DNA of 64,000 nucleotides from Billgrantia montanilacus. GTDB lineage: Bacteria > Pseudomonadota > Gammaproteobacteria > Pseudomonadales > Halomonadaceae. The notes under the pieces are model-generated. The model worked only from the letters and a program-made list of their open reading frames with translations, made no database searches and was not told the DNA's origin. A program made the position numbers and the translations under genes. The stretch is taken from the NCBI RefSeq assembly GCF_003336675.1, contig NZ_QPII01000017.1:32015-96014 (forward strand). Reading direction: 5' to 3'. Below, piece after piece: positions 28,539 to 38,698 of the stretch. The number at the start of each line of letters is the position of its first letter. Within the stretch, counting starts at the first letter, position 1.

Positions 28539-28703
28539 AGCAGCCTGTCGGACTTAACGCTGATCTACTGCGAGATCCGGTTTTTCGGCCAATTTCATTC
28601 GATCTGATTCATTAAATAGGGGGCTATTCGCCTCATCAGATCGATAAGCTTGTCTCGAAATCCGTGTTTCTCGCGACGGTCGGTCGAATCCGACAGGCTG
28701 GCT
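28539..28703 (+). repeat. interspersed palindromic element, copy 3 (complete)
   Basis: A 165-bp relative of the copies at 2.2 and 13.1 kb. The terminal arms contain CTGTCGG (28545-28551) and CCGACAG (28690-28696). The inner arms are ATCTGA (28602-28607) and TCAGAT (28636-28641). Both pairs differ from copy 2 but stay complementary. It ends 7 bp from the stop codon of the minus-strand SPFH gene, so its hairpin could end that transcript. Confidence 0.9.
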
Positions 28704-28710
28704 GGATCGA

Positions 28711-29766
28711 CTAGCTGGCGCTGCCACCTCCGCCGACGATGCCGCCGCGCAGGCCGCTCTGGTTGTCGCTGGACCGAAGGTGCCGGGATACGGCGTCTTC
28801 CGGTGAGCCGGCCATCTCGCGGAACATGCCCATGGAGCCGAGCAGGGCGGAGGACTCGTAGGGCACGAAGACCCGCTCGCCGTCCTTGGCCATATTGGGC
28901 AGGCCCTTGATGTAGCTCTGGCCGAGCAGGTAGCCCACGACGGTGCGCTTGTGCTCGTCGCTGTCGCCGATGGCGCTGAGTACCAGCTTGATCGACTCCT
29001 GCTCGCCCTGGGCGCGCAGGATGGCCGACTCCTTGTCCCCCTGGGCGTTGAGGATCGCCGACTCACGCTGGCCCTGGGCCATGGCGATGGCAGCGGATTT
29101 CTCACCCTCGGCCTCGGTGACGGTGGCGCGTCGCTTGCGTTCGGCGGCCATCTGCAGGCGCATGGCGGACTCCACCTCTTCGGGCATGGCGATGTCCTGA
29201 ACCTCGACCCGTGAGATCTTTACTCCCCACTTGGAGGCGGCTTCTTCCATGGCGGCCTGGATCTCGTTGTTGACCTCGGCGCGGGACTCGAACAGCTTGT
29301 CGAGCTCCATCTTGCCGACCACCGAGCGCAGCGTGGTCTTGGCCAGCACCTCTACCGCCTGGCTCATGTTCTCCACTTCATAGACGGCGCGCTTGGGGTC
29401 GATGATCTGGTAGTAGAGCGCGCCGTTGATGTTCACCGTGACGTTATCGGTGGTCACCACCGGCTGGCCCGGAAAATCCATCACCGTTTCACGACGATCG
29501 ATACGAACCTCGCTGCTGGTGATCGGGTGATAGTCCTCGCCCATCTTGCGATAGCGAACCATGGTGATGGCGCGGGGCTGCTCGATGAAGGGGATGATGA
29601 TATTGATACCGCTTTCCAGCAGCCGATTGAACGACCCCAGTCGCTCGATGACCATCACCTCGGACTGGCGCACGATCACCAGCCCCTTGGCGATAATCAG
29701 GATGCCGATGATGACGATGATCAGGGTGAGTATCAGCCCGGGGCTGAAGGGAAGGTCCATGTTCAC
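28711..29766 (-). CDS. SPFH/Band 7 membrane protein (QmcA-like)
   Basis: A 351-aa stomatin-type protein with one N-terminal membrane helix (about residues 9-31), the SPFH domain (32-200) and a coiled-coil stretch. In that stretch an AQGxxESAIL unit is repeated around residues 230-260. It probably assembles large membrane-anchored oligomers that organise lipid microdomains. The nfeD gene lies 110 bp upstream on the same strand, the standard SPFH-NfeD pairing. The C-terminus ends in a flexible Gly-rich tail (GGIVGGGGSAS). Confidence 0.92.
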   Translation of the reverse strand: MNMDLPFSPGLILTLIIVIIGILIIAKGLVIVRQSEVMVIERLGSFNRLLESGINIIIPFIEQPRAITMVRYRKMGEDYHPITSSEVRIDRRETVMDFPGQPVVTTDNVTVNINGALYYQIIDPKRAVYEVENMSQAVEVLAKTTLRSVVGKMELDKLFESRAEVNNEIQAAMEEAASKWGVKISRVEVQDIAMPEEVESAMRLQMAAERKRRATVTEAEGEKSAAIAMAQGQRESAILNAQGDKESAILRAQGEQESIKLVLSAIGDSDEHKRTVVGYLLGQSYIKGLPNMAKDGERVFVPYESSALLGSMGMFREMAGSPEDAVSRHLRSSDNQSGLRGGIVGGGGSAS

Positions 29767-29876
29767 GATGTACTGCTCCTTGAGTGGTGGAAGAGACGTC
29801 TTGCAGAAAGCGACTCGTTGAACGCTTTGGTGTGTGTTGTGGGGCGGTTACCCGGTTGGGAGGAGGGATCCATGCA

Positions 29877-30341
29877 TCACTGCGCGGGCGTCTCTTGTTG
29901 GCAGTGGCTGACGATGGCCGTGGTGCCTTCGAACTGCTTGAAGATGACCAGGGTATTCTCCGGCAGGTCGGTCTCGCCGGTTTCGTCGACGCGCAGGCGG
30001 TAGAAATCGCCGTTGACCTTGACCCCGCTGGCGCCATCGAAATCACGCTTGAGCGTCGTGTAGGTGCGACCCTTCTCCACGCCGGTGCCGGTGGTGCCGT
30101 AGGCGACGCCGCGAGGCGAGAACCAGGGGCGAATGACCATGACGGCCAGGGGCACAAGCAACCCCGAGAAAATGCCCATTCCCAGCAACTGCCAGGGAAG
30201 CGATAGCCCCAGGGCGGCCAGTGCCGACGTCAACACGGCTGCCACTGCCAGCGCCAATAGCACAAGGCCCCCGGAAGAGAGCTCCGCCAGGCCCAGCAGC
30301 AGGGCGATGGCAATCCAGATCAGGGCAGGGTTCCAGTCCAT
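29877..30341 (-). CDS. NfeD-family membrane protein
   Basis: A 154-aa short NfeD: two to three helices (about residues 8-70) followed by a C-terminal OB-fold domain (about 95-145, ending with EGTTAIVSH). Short NfeD proteins partner SPFH proteins such as the one encoded next. No N-terminal ClpP-like protease domain is present, as expected for the short form. Confidence 0.9.
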   Translation of the reverse strand: MDWNPALIWIAIALLLGLAELSSGGLVLLALAVAAVLTSALAALGLSLPWQLLGMGIFSGLLVPLAVMVIRPWFSPRGVAYGTTGTGVEKGRTYTTLKRDFDGASGVKVNGDFYRLRVDETGETDLPENTLVIFKQFEGTTAIVSHCQQETPAQ

Positions 30342-30666
30342 GGGGCGTTCCGTTGCTCGAGGGAGAATTTAACTCGGGAAAAATGAGGTAGAGCTCGTGT
30401 CAGGAACTCACCACGAGGGTACTCGGTTACCGCGTCGTGGGCTATGCCCGCGAGAGACTTGCCCTCCTGGATGACTTGAGCTGCCTCATTTAGGTTGGTA
30501 GTGACGATCCCCTACAGTTGGGCAGCCTGGGCTGGCGCGGCTCTGAGGAACTTGTCCCGTATCGCGGCCTCAAAGTATGGCACTTGGAACTCTTGTCCCT
30601 TATGCCGCCTGCAAGTTTCAGAATGGGATTGTCAGGTGTTTCGATCCACATCCAAAGGAGCTCTCG
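30342..30666. other. 325-bp intergenic region with long-range inverted repeat
   Basis: AAATGAGGTAGAGCTC (about 30381-30396) is imperfectly complementary to GAGCTGCCTCATTT (30478-30491), enclosing about 80 bp. The rest should carry the divergent promoters of nfeD and the DUF305 gene. No gene is supported. Confidence 0.45.
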
Positions 30667-31149
30667 ATGACCCATCGTCAGCCGCGTCATCCGCACCGTA
30701 ACGACGAGATCCGTATCATTTCCGCCAGCCGCTCCCAAGGTATGCCGAAGTGGACGCTCGCCCTGGGTGCAGTCGCTCTGGCCGGGGCCGTGCTGCTGGC
30801 CCAGCCGGCGACTGCCGGCAGCCATAGCGATGACCATGGCCACCAGGATCACGGCGAGACCCGTGTAGACCACGAACATGCCGACAATCCGGCGGTGCAG
30901 GCCTATCGCGAAGCCAATGACCGCATGCACGAAGGCATGATGGGCGGCTTCACCGGCGATGCCGACGTGGACTTCGCTCGTGGCATGATCCCTCATCATC
31001 AGGGTGCCATCGACATGGCCAACATCGTGCTCGAGCATGGCGAGGACGAAGTGATTCGTGACCTGGCTCGTGAGGTCATCGAAGCTCAGGAAGAAGAGAT
31101 CGCCTTCCTCCGGGACTGGCTAGATGAGCGCGGTCACGCTGTCGACTGA
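30667..31149 (+). CDS. secreted DUF305 protein
   Basis: A 160-aa protein with a long basic N-region, a hydrophobic core (about residues 28-46) and a likely cleavage after ATAG. A His/Asp-rich linker and a DUF305 domain with DVDFARGMIPHHQGAIDMA and EEIAFLRDWL follow. DUF305 proteins are periplasmic, helical, ferritin-like, and often linked to copper or other metals; the His/Met-rich composition here fits but does not prove metal binding. AAAGGAG sits 6 bases before the ATG at 30667; the ATG at 30739 is an alternative. Confidence 0.87.
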   Translation: MTHRQPRHPHRNDEIRIISASRSQGMPKWTLALGAVALAGAVLLAQPATAGSHSDDHGHQDHGETRVDHEHADNPAVQAYREANDRMHEGMMGGFTGDADVDFARGMIPHHQGAIDMANIVLEHGEDEVIRDLAREVIEAQEEEIAFLRDWLDERGHAVD

Positions 31150-31177
31150 CCTCCACCGGGGGTAGTGGTAACCTGTG

Positions 31178-31199
31178 CAGGCGGCCTCCGGGCCGCCTG
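31178..31199 (+). terminator. hairpin terminator after the DUF305 gene
   Basis: CAGGCGGCC and GGCCGCCTG form a perfect 9-bp stem around TCCG, 29 bp after the DUF305 stop. Only two T residues follow. Confidence 0.6.
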
Positions 31200-31253
31200 T
31201 TCGCGTCAGGTACTTGTCGCGCTGCCATCCTCGCCGACAGCCAAGGAGGCTCG

Positions 31254-32276
31254 ATGACCCTGCTGACCTGGATCGGTATCGCACTGTGCCTGGCCCAGTC
31301 GGCGATGTTTTCGGGGCTGAACCTGGCCTTCTTCTCGATCAACAAGCTGGAGCTGGAGCTCGAGGCCCGCAAGGGCAATCGACAGGCCCGTCAGGTGCAT
31401 CACCTGCGGCAGGATGCCAACTTCCTGCTGGTCACCATCCTCTGGGGCAATGTCGCGGTCAATGTCCTGCTGGCGCTGCTCTCCGGCTCGGTGATGGGGG
31501 CCATGGTGGCGTTCCTGTTCTCCACGGTGGTGATCACGCTCTGGGCCGAGATCCTGCCCCAGGCGTTCTTCTCCCGGCATGCGCTGCGCATGGCCTCCCT
31601 GCTGGCACCGATGGTGCGCTTCTACCAGCTGCTGCTGTGGCCGGTGGCGCGCCCCACGGCCTGGGCGCTCGACCGCTGGCTGGGTACGGAGGCGATCCCC
31701 TTCTTCAAGGAACGGGACCTGCATCAGCTGATCCGACTGCACATGGAGTCGACCGAAACCGAGATCGATCGGGTCGAGGGGCGCGGGGCCATGAACTTCC
31801 TGACGCTGGACGATGTGCCCCTGGGGCGGGAAGGAGAGCGGCTGGATCCCGACAGTATCCTCGTTCTGCCTTTCCACGGTGCCATGCCGATCTTCCCCGA
31901 CATCCAGCGTACCCGTCACGATGCCTTTCTGCGGCGTCTGCAGGTCAGTGGCAGGAGTCGGGCGGTGGTGGTAGATGAAGCCGGCGAGCCGCGGTTGGTG
32001 ATCGATGCCGATGCGTTCCTGCGGGCGGCCCTGTTCGATCCCAACGGCTTCACGCCGCTGGCCTATTGTCATGTCCCCATCGTCGTGCGCGATCCGAGCA
32101 TCCCGCTGGGCGATGTGGTCGGGCGTTTCCGGGTTCATGCCAGCCATCGCCAGGACGACGTACTCGACGAGGATGTGATCCTGCTCTGGGCCGAGGAGAA
32201 ACGCATCCTTACCGGCTCCGATGTACTCGGCTACCTACTGCGCGGCATCGCCAGGAATGCCACCCTCTCGGGGTAG
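31254..32276 (+). CDS. CNNM/DUF21 membrane protein (CorB/HlyC-CorC type)
   Basis: A 340-aa protein: an N-terminal DUF21/CNNM domain with about four helices (residues 4-145, including SGLNLAFFSINKLELELEAR), then a CBS-pair-like cytoplasmic part (about 185-320). The family includes magnesium transport proteins. It is shorter than most and lacks the C-terminal CorC/HlyC domain. It is flanked by hairpins and is probably monocistronic. Confidence 0.88.
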   Translation: MTLLTWIGIALCLAQSAMFSGLNLAFFSINKLELELEARKGNRQARQVHHLRQDANFLLVTILWGNVAVNVLLALLSGSVMGAMVAFLFSTVVITLWAEILPQAFFSRHALRMASLLAPMVRFYQLLLWPVARPTAWALDRWLGTEAIPFFKERDLHQLIRLHMESTETEIDRVEGRGAMNFLTLDDVPLGREGERLDPDSILVLPFHGAMPIFPDIQRTRHDAFLRRLQVSGRSRAVVVDEAGEPRLVIDADAFLRAALFDPNGFTPLAYCHVPIVVRDPSIPLGDVVGRFRVHASHRQDDVLDEDVILLWAEEKRILTGSDVLGYLLRGIARNATLSG

Positions 32277-32605
32277 TGACTTGTGGGTCGTAGCCGCCTG
32301 CACCCACAGGAAACAATCACTGGTTGCTAATAATAATTAGTTTTCCTGGCAGCGATTTCCGTTGGAGCAGGAGCTCTGCTCAGCGACGCAGCTTGCGTGC
32401 GTTCGATCTGTGTTGGTGCGCCACTACACCCTGTTCATCGTGCTGGACCTGCTTCAGTCATCCAGGTCTGTTTTTCGCTTTGTGTGGCATCGTACCGATA
32501 CAGCTATTGCCGTCTCTTAAACTGGGTAGCGGAGATTGCTGTGGATCCGATCCATGCTGTCCTAGGCGAAGTCATGTCACAACCCTGCTATTGCGAGGAA
32601 CCAAC
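32277..32605. other. 329-bp leader region before a small gene
   Basis: CAGGAAA (32307-32313) and TTTCCTG (32342-32348) flank an AT-rich stretch that includes CTAATAATAATTAG, a possible terminator of the CNNM gene. The rest is of lower GC than its surroundings and has no supported gene. It presumably carries the promoter of the 64-aa gene. Confidence 0.45.
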
Positions 32606-32800
32606 ATGCAACTCATCGATCAGCTGAATAATCCCCAGGCAAAGGCGTATGCCAAGCATTGTTTTGAGAAAAAAACCACCGAAGAGCTACGCGCTGCGAC
32701 AAATGAAAGCCCCGATCCAAAAGTGCTTAGTGACTGGGAACTGACGGAAGGCCAGTATGCCGAAGCCATTACCACGGCTTTAGCAGAACGCGAAGCGTAA
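32606..32800 (+). CDS. 64-aa soluble hypothetical protein
   Basis: MQLIDQLNNPQAKAYAKHC begins a hydrophilic helical protein with balanced charge and no membrane segment. GAGGAA lies 5 bases before the ATG at 32606. Codon use is less GC-biased than in its neighbours. No family is recognised. Confidence 0.6.
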   Translation: MQLIDQLNNPQAKAYAKHCFEKKTTEELRAATNESPDPKVLSDWELTEGQYAEAITTALAEREA

Positions 32801-32855
32801 CCATCTCCCCATATCGCTGACCCATGCAGAGCATGTGTAACGTCTTCGCCGACTT

Positions 32856-32884
32856 GGCCCAGCGACTGGGCCTCGCCGGCGAGG
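32856..32884. terminator. double hairpin after kbl
   Basis: GGCCCAG-CGA-CTGGGCC (32856-32872) is a perfect 7-bp stem, immediately followed by the palindrome CTCGCCGGCGAG (32873-32884). It lies between the convergent 64-aa gene and kbl and can serve both directions. Confidence 0.6.
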
Positions 32885-32896
32885 GGAGCGGGAGCG

Positions 32897-34087
<1,191 letters not shown>

Positions 34088-34088
34088 G

Positions 34089-35117
34089 TCATGACTCCCA
34101 GTTGAGGACGACCTTGCTCGCTTCTCCGCTCAGCATGGCATCGAAGCCGTGCTGGAACTCGGTATAGGGCAGGCGATGGGTGATCACCGGCGAGATGTCG
34201 AGGCCGGACTCGACCATGACCGACATCTTGTACCAGGTCTCGTACATCTCGCGGCCGTAGATGCCCTTGAGCGTCAGCATGTTGAAGATCACCGTGTTCC
34301 AGTCGATGGCGATCTCCTCGGTGGGAATGCCGAGCATCGACACCTTGCCGCCGTGGCACATGTTGGCAAGCATGTCGCGAAAAGCGGCGGGACTGCCGGA
34401 CATCTCCAGGCCCACGTCGAAGCCTTCGCTGAGGCCCAGGTCGCGCTGAACCTCGGCCAGGCTCTCGTGGCGCACGTCCACGGTGCGGGTGGCACCCAGG
34501 CGCTTGGCCAGCTCGAGGCGCCCCGGGTTGAGGTCGGTGATGACGACGTGGCGCGCCCCGGCATGGCGGCATACCGCCGCGGCCATGGCGCCGATCGGTC
34601 CTGCGCCGGTGATCAGCACGTCCTCGCCGAGCAGGTCGAACTGCAGCGCAGTGTGCACGGCGTTGCCCAGAGGGTCGAACAGGGCTGCCACGTCGAGGTC
34701 GATGCCTGGCGCATGCTCCCAGACGTTGGACATTGGCAGGGCAAGATACTCGGCGAAGGCGCCGGGGCGGTTGACCCCCACGCCGCTGGTATGGGCGCAC
34801 AGGTGGCGGCGTCCTGCCAGGCAGTTGCGGCAGCGACCGCACACCACGTGGCCCTCGCCGGAGACGATCTGCCCCGGGCGGAAGTCGTTGACGTTGGAAC
34901 CGACCTCCACGATCTCACCGACGAACTCGTGACCCACCACCATGGGGACCGGAATGGTCTTCTGCGCCCAGCTGTCCCACTTGTAGATATGAACATCGGT
35001 ACCACAGATGGCGGTGCGCTTCACCTTGATCAGCACGTCATTGATGCCGACCTCTGGGTCCGGCACCTCATCCAGCCACAGGCCGGGTGCCGCCTGCTTC
35101 TTGATCAGTGCTTTCAT
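34089..35117 (-). CDS. tdh: L-threonine 3-dehydrogenase
   Basis: A 342-aa zinc-dependent medium-chain dehydrogenase. The catalytic-zinc Cys lies in [25 protein letters not shown] follows, the structural-zinc cysteines are in [14 protein letters not shown], and [16 protein letters not shown] binds NAD. It oxidises threonine to 2-amino-3-ketobutyrate for Kbl. It is first in the tdh-kbl operon, divergent from an XRE-cupin regulator. Confidence 0.97.
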   Translation of the reverse strand: MKALIKKQAAPGLWLDEVPDPEVGINDVLIKVKRTAICGTDVHIYKWDSWAQKTIPVPMVVGHEFVGEIVEVGSNVNDFRPGQIVSGEGHVVCGRCRNCLAGRRHLCAHTSGVGVNRPGAFAEYLALPMSNVWEHAPGIDLDVAALFDPLGNAVHTALQFDLLGEDVLITGAGPIGAMAAAVCRHAGARHVVITDLNPGRLELAKRLGATRTVDVRHESLAEVQRDLGLSEGFDVGLEMSGSPAAFRDMLANMCHGGKVSMLGIPTEEIAIDWNTVIFNMLTLKGIYGREMYETWYKMSVMVESGLDISPVITHRLPYTEFQHGFDAMLSGEASKVVLNWES

Positions 35118-35141
35118 GTCGCTCTCTTCCTGTTGCTTGTC

Positions 35142-35186
35142 GTTGGGTGTTGGTCAGGTAGTTGGGCGTTGGTCAGGTGATTGGGC
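35142..35186. repeat. 19-bp tandem repeat upstream of tdh
   Basis: GTTGGGTGTTGGTCAGGTA (35142-35160) is repeated with two changes at 35161-35179, followed by a partial third unit ATTGGGC. It lies 25-69 bp upstream of the tdh ATG, in its leader or promoter. Confidence 0.75.
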
Positions 35187-35217
35187 TATGAGTGGATTCT
35201 GGCAATTCACAACGATA

Positions 35218-35284
35218 TGTTTACTATAGAAGAAACAGTTCCAGTATTGCAGAATATTTCCTCTATTCAAGAAAATATTCCTGC
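35218..35284. promoter_or_regulatory. AT-rich control region with two inverted repeats
   Basis: TGTTT (35218-35222) and AAACA (35233-35237) flank CTATAG-containing DNA. GCAGAATATTTCC (35249-35261) is complementary, with one gap, to GAAAATATTCCTGC (35271-35284). The region lies between divergent tdh and the XRE-cupin gene and is far richer in A/T than its surroundings. It probably holds both promoters and the regulator's operators. Confidence 0.55.
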
Positions 35285-35375
35285 ATAGGGGATTTCTTCC
35301 GCTAGGTAGGTTCGCTCCGCCGCATGGGCTGGGCATGCCCGGGTATAGAGGACCGGGTATAGAGGAGAAGTGTAG

Positions 35376-35957
35376 GTGGATGACTCAGCAATGACCGAAT
35401 CGCAGACCGCACCCGGCAGCCTCTCCGTTCGCGTGATCGAGTTGCGCAAGAAGCGCGGGCTCACGCTGGAGCAGCTTGCCGCAGCGTCTGGGGTCAGCCG
35501 CTCGATGCTCAGCCAGATCGAGCGCGGCCGCGCCAATCCGACCCTGGCGGTGACGCTGCGTATCGCCCAGGCCTTCGACATGAACATTGGCGATCTCGTG
35601 GACCAACCCTGGACGGCCTCGCGCATCGAGGTGGTGCGTAGCGACGATGCCAGCCAGCTGTTCCGCGATGACCGCGATTGCCGCATTCGCACGCTCTCGC
35701 CGCTGCACATGGAAAAGAACGTGGAGTTCTACGAGATCCGGCTCGCGCCGGGGGCGCGCTTGCAGAGCGCCGCCCACTTCGAGGGAACCCGGGAACTGCT
35801 GACCGTCACCCAGGGGCGTGCCCGGGTCCTGGCGGGTGACAACCGCTGCGAGCTGAATCCAGGGGATTCAGCCCATTATCATGCCGACCTGGAACACACC
35901 ATCGAAAACTGGGGTGAGGGAGAGTTGGTCAGCTTTCTTGTCGTGACCTATCAATGA
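35376..35957 (+). CDS. XRE-family regulator with cupin domain
   Basis: A 193-aa protein: HTH_3 domain (about residues 17-72, with LTLEQLAAASGVSRSMLSQIERG) and a C-terminal cupin (about 115-190, with PGARLQSAAHFEGTRELLTVTQG and ELNPGDSAHYHAD). Such regulators often sense a small metabolite and control a neighbouring catabolic operon. The divergent tdh-kbl pair is the obvious target here. The GTG at 35376 has AGGAG at good spacing; ATG 35391 is too far from it. Confidence 0.88.
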   Translation: MDDSAMTESQTAPGSLSVRVIELRKKRGLTLEQLAAASGVSRSMLSQIERGRANPTLAVTLRIAQAFDMNIGDLVDQPWTASRIEVVRSDDASQLFRDDRDCRIRTLSPLHMEKNVEFYEIRLAPGARLQSAAHFEGTRELLTVTQGRARVLAGDNRCELNPGDSAHYHADLEHTIENWGEGELVSFLVVTYQ

Positions 35958-36011
35958 GGGTGCGGCGCACTGGTTGCCGCTCGGATAACGTACGACCCGG
36001 GAGAGAGTGAC

Positions 36012-36767
36012 TTGACGGAGCTGGTGTATTGGCTGGACATGGCGGGCGTGATCGTCTTTGCCCTCTCGGGGGTGATACTGGCCTGTCGCTCGCAGATGGA
36101 TCCCTTTGGCATGCTGGTGCTGGCGGCGGTGACCGGCATCGGCGGTGGCACCCTGCGCGATCTGGTGCTCGGCGTGCGCCCGGTGTTCTGGGTCGCCGAC
36201 CCCACCTACCTGTGGGTGATCCTGGCGACGGTGGGGCTTTCCGTCGTCGGTTTTCACTATATCCACCGTCTTTCACGGGTATTCCTCCCGGTGGCGGATG
36301 CCTTCGGCCTGGCGCTGTTCACGGTGATCGGCGCCCACAAGGCGCTTCAATTGGAAGCCCCCGGCGTGGTGGCTGTGCTGATGGGGCTGTTGACGGGCGT
36401 AGCCGGCGGCATGATGCGTGACTTGCTGGCACGTCGCGTGCCGATGGTGCTGCGTCAGGAGGTATATGCCACGGCCTCAATTGCCGGGGGCATCACCTAT
36501 GTCGTGCTGTTTGCGCTCGAGGCCCCCTGGGTCTTGACGATTTCCCTGGCGTTGTCGATGACGCTAGGCCTGCGCTTGGCGGCCATCCACTGGCACCTGT
36601 CGCTACCGGTGTTCGCCTGGGTGGAGATTGCGCCTCCGGCACCGGCAGAGGGCGATGCGGGTCGTGGCGATACGACATCGCCGTCGGTTCGAACCAAGGC
36701 AAGGGTCAGGATGATCCGCCAGAAACGCGGCCGCAGTGGGCCTGGAGATCGGCACGATGAAGAATAG
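36012..36767 (+). CDS. TRIC (UPF0126) cation channel family protein
   Basis: A 251-aa membrane protein with about seven helices and two inverted repeats of the TRIC fold, marked by GGGTLRDLVLGVRPVFW and AGGMMRDLLARRVPMVLR. Prokaryotic TRIC proteins are trimeric potassium-permeable channels. It uses a TTG start with GGAGAG upstream. The C-terminal ~45 residues after the last helix are a polar, Arg-rich tail that most family members lack. Its 3' end overlaps the next gene by 11 bp. Confidence 0.87.
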   Translation: MTELVYWLDMAGVIVFALSGVILACRSQMDPFGMLVLAAVTGIGGGTLRDLVLGVRPVFWVADPTYLWVILATVGLSVVGFHYIHRLSRVFLPVADAFGLALFTVIGAHKALQLEAPGVVAVLMGLLTGVAGGMMRDLLARRVPMVLRQEVYATASIAGGITYVVLFALEAPWVLTISLALSMTLGLRLAAIHWHLSLPVFAWVEIAPPAPAEGDAGRGDTTSPSVRTKARVRMIRQKRGRSGPGDRHDEE

Positions 36768-37833
36768 ATATGCTTGCCCACACAGCCCACCTTTCTGGTG
36801 CGGCCTGCTGTTTTTCCTGCTGTTGGCGGGCTGTGCCGTATCGACGGCGGAGCTCGAGCGCGAGCGTCACCGAGAGGCTGGCCTGGCGATCCAGTCGGTC
36901 TATGAGGCCGCGCTGCCCGAGCTCTCCATGTCCAAGCAGCGGCACTATGCGCAGCGGCTCTACCGCATCACCGGGGAACCGCGCTACCGCGAGATTGCCC
37001 ATGCCCATGGCCGGCGCCTGGTGCTACAGATCAGCGACGATATCGAAGGGCTGGCCGACCCCAGTCATGCCGCCGCGCGAAGCCGCCAGATCGTCGAGGA
37101 CTACCCGCAGCGCACCGCCAAGCAGCGTGCCCGGAAGGCGATGCTGGCCGAGTGGGGCGAAATCCCCTTCGCTCGTCAGCTGCTCTTTCGACTGGTGCAG
37201 GCCGATTACTACGGTCTACTGGACACGTCGGCGATGGATGGCCACGAGCGAGCGCTCGACTACCTGGCCGGTGTGGCGTGGGAGCAATTCCTGACCGATG
37301 CCGATGTCATGGGTATCTATGCCGCCCAGGTGGCCAACCAGGTCCATTTCCTCCACCAACTTGGCATCGCCGACCTGCGTGAGGAAGTGGTGGCGGCCTT
37401 TCGCCGACAGTACCCGGATGGCAGCGTCGCTGGGCTTAGCGAGGCGGAGTACCACAACAAGCTCTACGGCATGACCCACTTCGTGATCGCTTCGAGCCGT
37501 TATTATCAACGCTGGGTGGATCCGCAGGATTATGCCTGGATACTCGAATCCTTTGCGGAGGACATCGACAGGATTCTGGCCAGCGCCACCGAGGACATCC
37601 AGGCCGAAGTGGCGCTGAGCTTCCTGCTGGCCGGGCGGGAGGCGCATCCTGCTGTTGGCCGAATACGCGATTCGCTCGTGGCGGCAGTCGATCCGCAGGC
37701 AGGCATCATCCCCTCTACCAAGGGCTCAACCGACGTGGAGCGGGGGGAACATCGCAACGTTCTGGCGATCATGACGCTGCGCTGGCCGGGCAGGCTCTAC
37801 CCGGGGCCTGATCTGTCGGTGATGGGGCTATGA
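36757..37833 (+). CDS. lipoprotein, DUF3541-like
   Basis: A 358-aa protein with a lipoprotein signal and lipobox LLLAGC (Cys near residue 26), then an all-helical domain with many Tyr, Trp and His residues (MTHFVIASSRYYQRWVDP). It resembles the uncharacterised DUF3541 proteins by memory; this is tentative. The start at 36757 lies within the end of the TRIC gene, with GGAG 10 bases upstream. Its last 37 bp overlap the convergent acyltransferase gene. Confidence 0.75.
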   Translation: MKNRYACPHSPPFWCGLLFFLLLAGCAVSTAELERERHREAGLAIQSVYEAALPELSMSKQRHYAQRLYRITGEPRYREIAHAHGRRLVLQISDDIEGLADPSHAAARSRQIVEDYPQRTAKQRARKAMLAEWGEIPFARQLLFRLVQADYYGLLDTSAMDGHERALDYLAGVAWEQFLTDADVMGIYAAQVANQVHFLHQLGIADLREEVVAAFRRQYPDGSVAGLSEAEYHNKLYGMTHFVIASSRYYQRWVDPQDYAWILESFAEDIDRILASATEDIQAEVALSFLLAGREAHPAVGRIRDSLVAAVDPQAGIIPSTKGSTDVERGEHRNVLAIMTLRWPGRLYPGPDLSVMGL

Positions 37834-38657
37834 CCAGGCGCTAGGATGGGGGAGGCGCCGATCAGGCGCTGTGCGTTAGCCTCCGCGAGCTGGGGTGAAA
37901 GTTCGGCAATGATATGTCGGTACAGGGGACGCAAGGTCTCGTGCATGTCCCGTTCGGCTTGATGCTGATCGATATAGTAGGCAGCCCGGGGTCCGCAGTA
38001 GTCGATCACACGCCCTACCTTGTGAAACGCCAGGCCCGACATCTTGAGCAGTCGTGAGAAGCGTGGCTCCATCATGGCGAACACATGGCGTCTTCCCGAG
38101 AGGCCGACGATAGCAGTGGCGGCGAGAAACAGGCTCAGCCCCAACAGCGGTGAGAAGGGTTTGACGTCATGGCCCGAGAGCTGCTGTATGTCGTGCTCGT
38201 TCAAGCCGAGTACGCAATCCTTGCTCCTGCGAAATGCCGGGTGGACGGCAAGGCGGGAGACTTCGCAGATGGTGGAGCGATGGAAAAGATCGGGGTGTAG
38301 CTGTGGGTGGTCGAGGCTATATCCGCAACTCTGTTCGAGCGGTAGTGTGTCGAGTGGCGAGGTCGCGTTGCCGGGAACCAACACCACCCGCAGGCAGCCG
38401 GTATCTATCCCGCTGGGGAGGTGGTTCAACAGGCAGAGAATGGCATGCTTGTCGTGGACATCGTTCTCGAACGGGATATCGACATTTTCACCCAGATTGT
38501 AGTGCAGCTCCTGGCGAAATACCTTGTGCCGAAGGGCGTAGGCTCGATACCGGGACTCCTTGTCATTGGCGATCGAAAACCGGAACTGATTGGCGAAAGC
38601 CGCCAGCGGGTTTTTCTCGTCGAGGCTCTGGGCTTTTCTTGCTGTATCGTTGGTCAT
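37797..38657 (-). CDS. PEP-CTERM/exosortase-associated acyltransferase-like protein (LuxI/GNAT fold)
   Basis: A 286-aa protein resembling the family called PEP-CTERM/exosortase system-associated acyltransferase, distant from LuxI-type autoinducer synthases. Landmarks: RYRAYALRHKVFRQELHY (about residues 37-54), ICEVSRLAVHPAFRR (about 131-145) and FAMMEPRFSRLL. No exosortase, PEP-CTERM protein or EPS cluster is in the window. It follows the HAMP-PAS-GGDEF-EAL gene by 41 bp on the same strand, so it is probably the last gene of that unit. The product is unknown. Confidence 0.8.
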   Translation of the reverse strand: MTNDTARKAQSLDEKNPLAAFANQFRFSIANDKESRYRAYALRHKVFRQELHYNLGENVDIPFENDVHDKHAILCLLNHLPSGIDTGCLRVVLVPGNATSPLDTLPLEQSCGYSLDHPQLHPDLFHRSTICEVSRLAVHPAFRRSKDCVLGLNEHDIQQLSGHDVKPFSPLLGLSLFLAATAIVGLSGRRHVFAMMEPRFSRLLKMSGLAFHKVGRVIDYCGPRAAYYIDQHQAERDMHETLRPLYRHIIAELSPQLAEANAQRLIGASPILAPGHSPITDRSGPG

Positions 38658-38698
38658 GTCTCACCGGCATCCTTTCCTGTTGAGCTTCCGCTGGTTGG

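Noticed and set aside
30381..30491. Inverted repeat as a possible small mobile element or transposase remnant
   Set aside because: The arms are imperfect, there is only one copy in the window, and a weak transposase-like translation on the minus strand has no start and could be chance.
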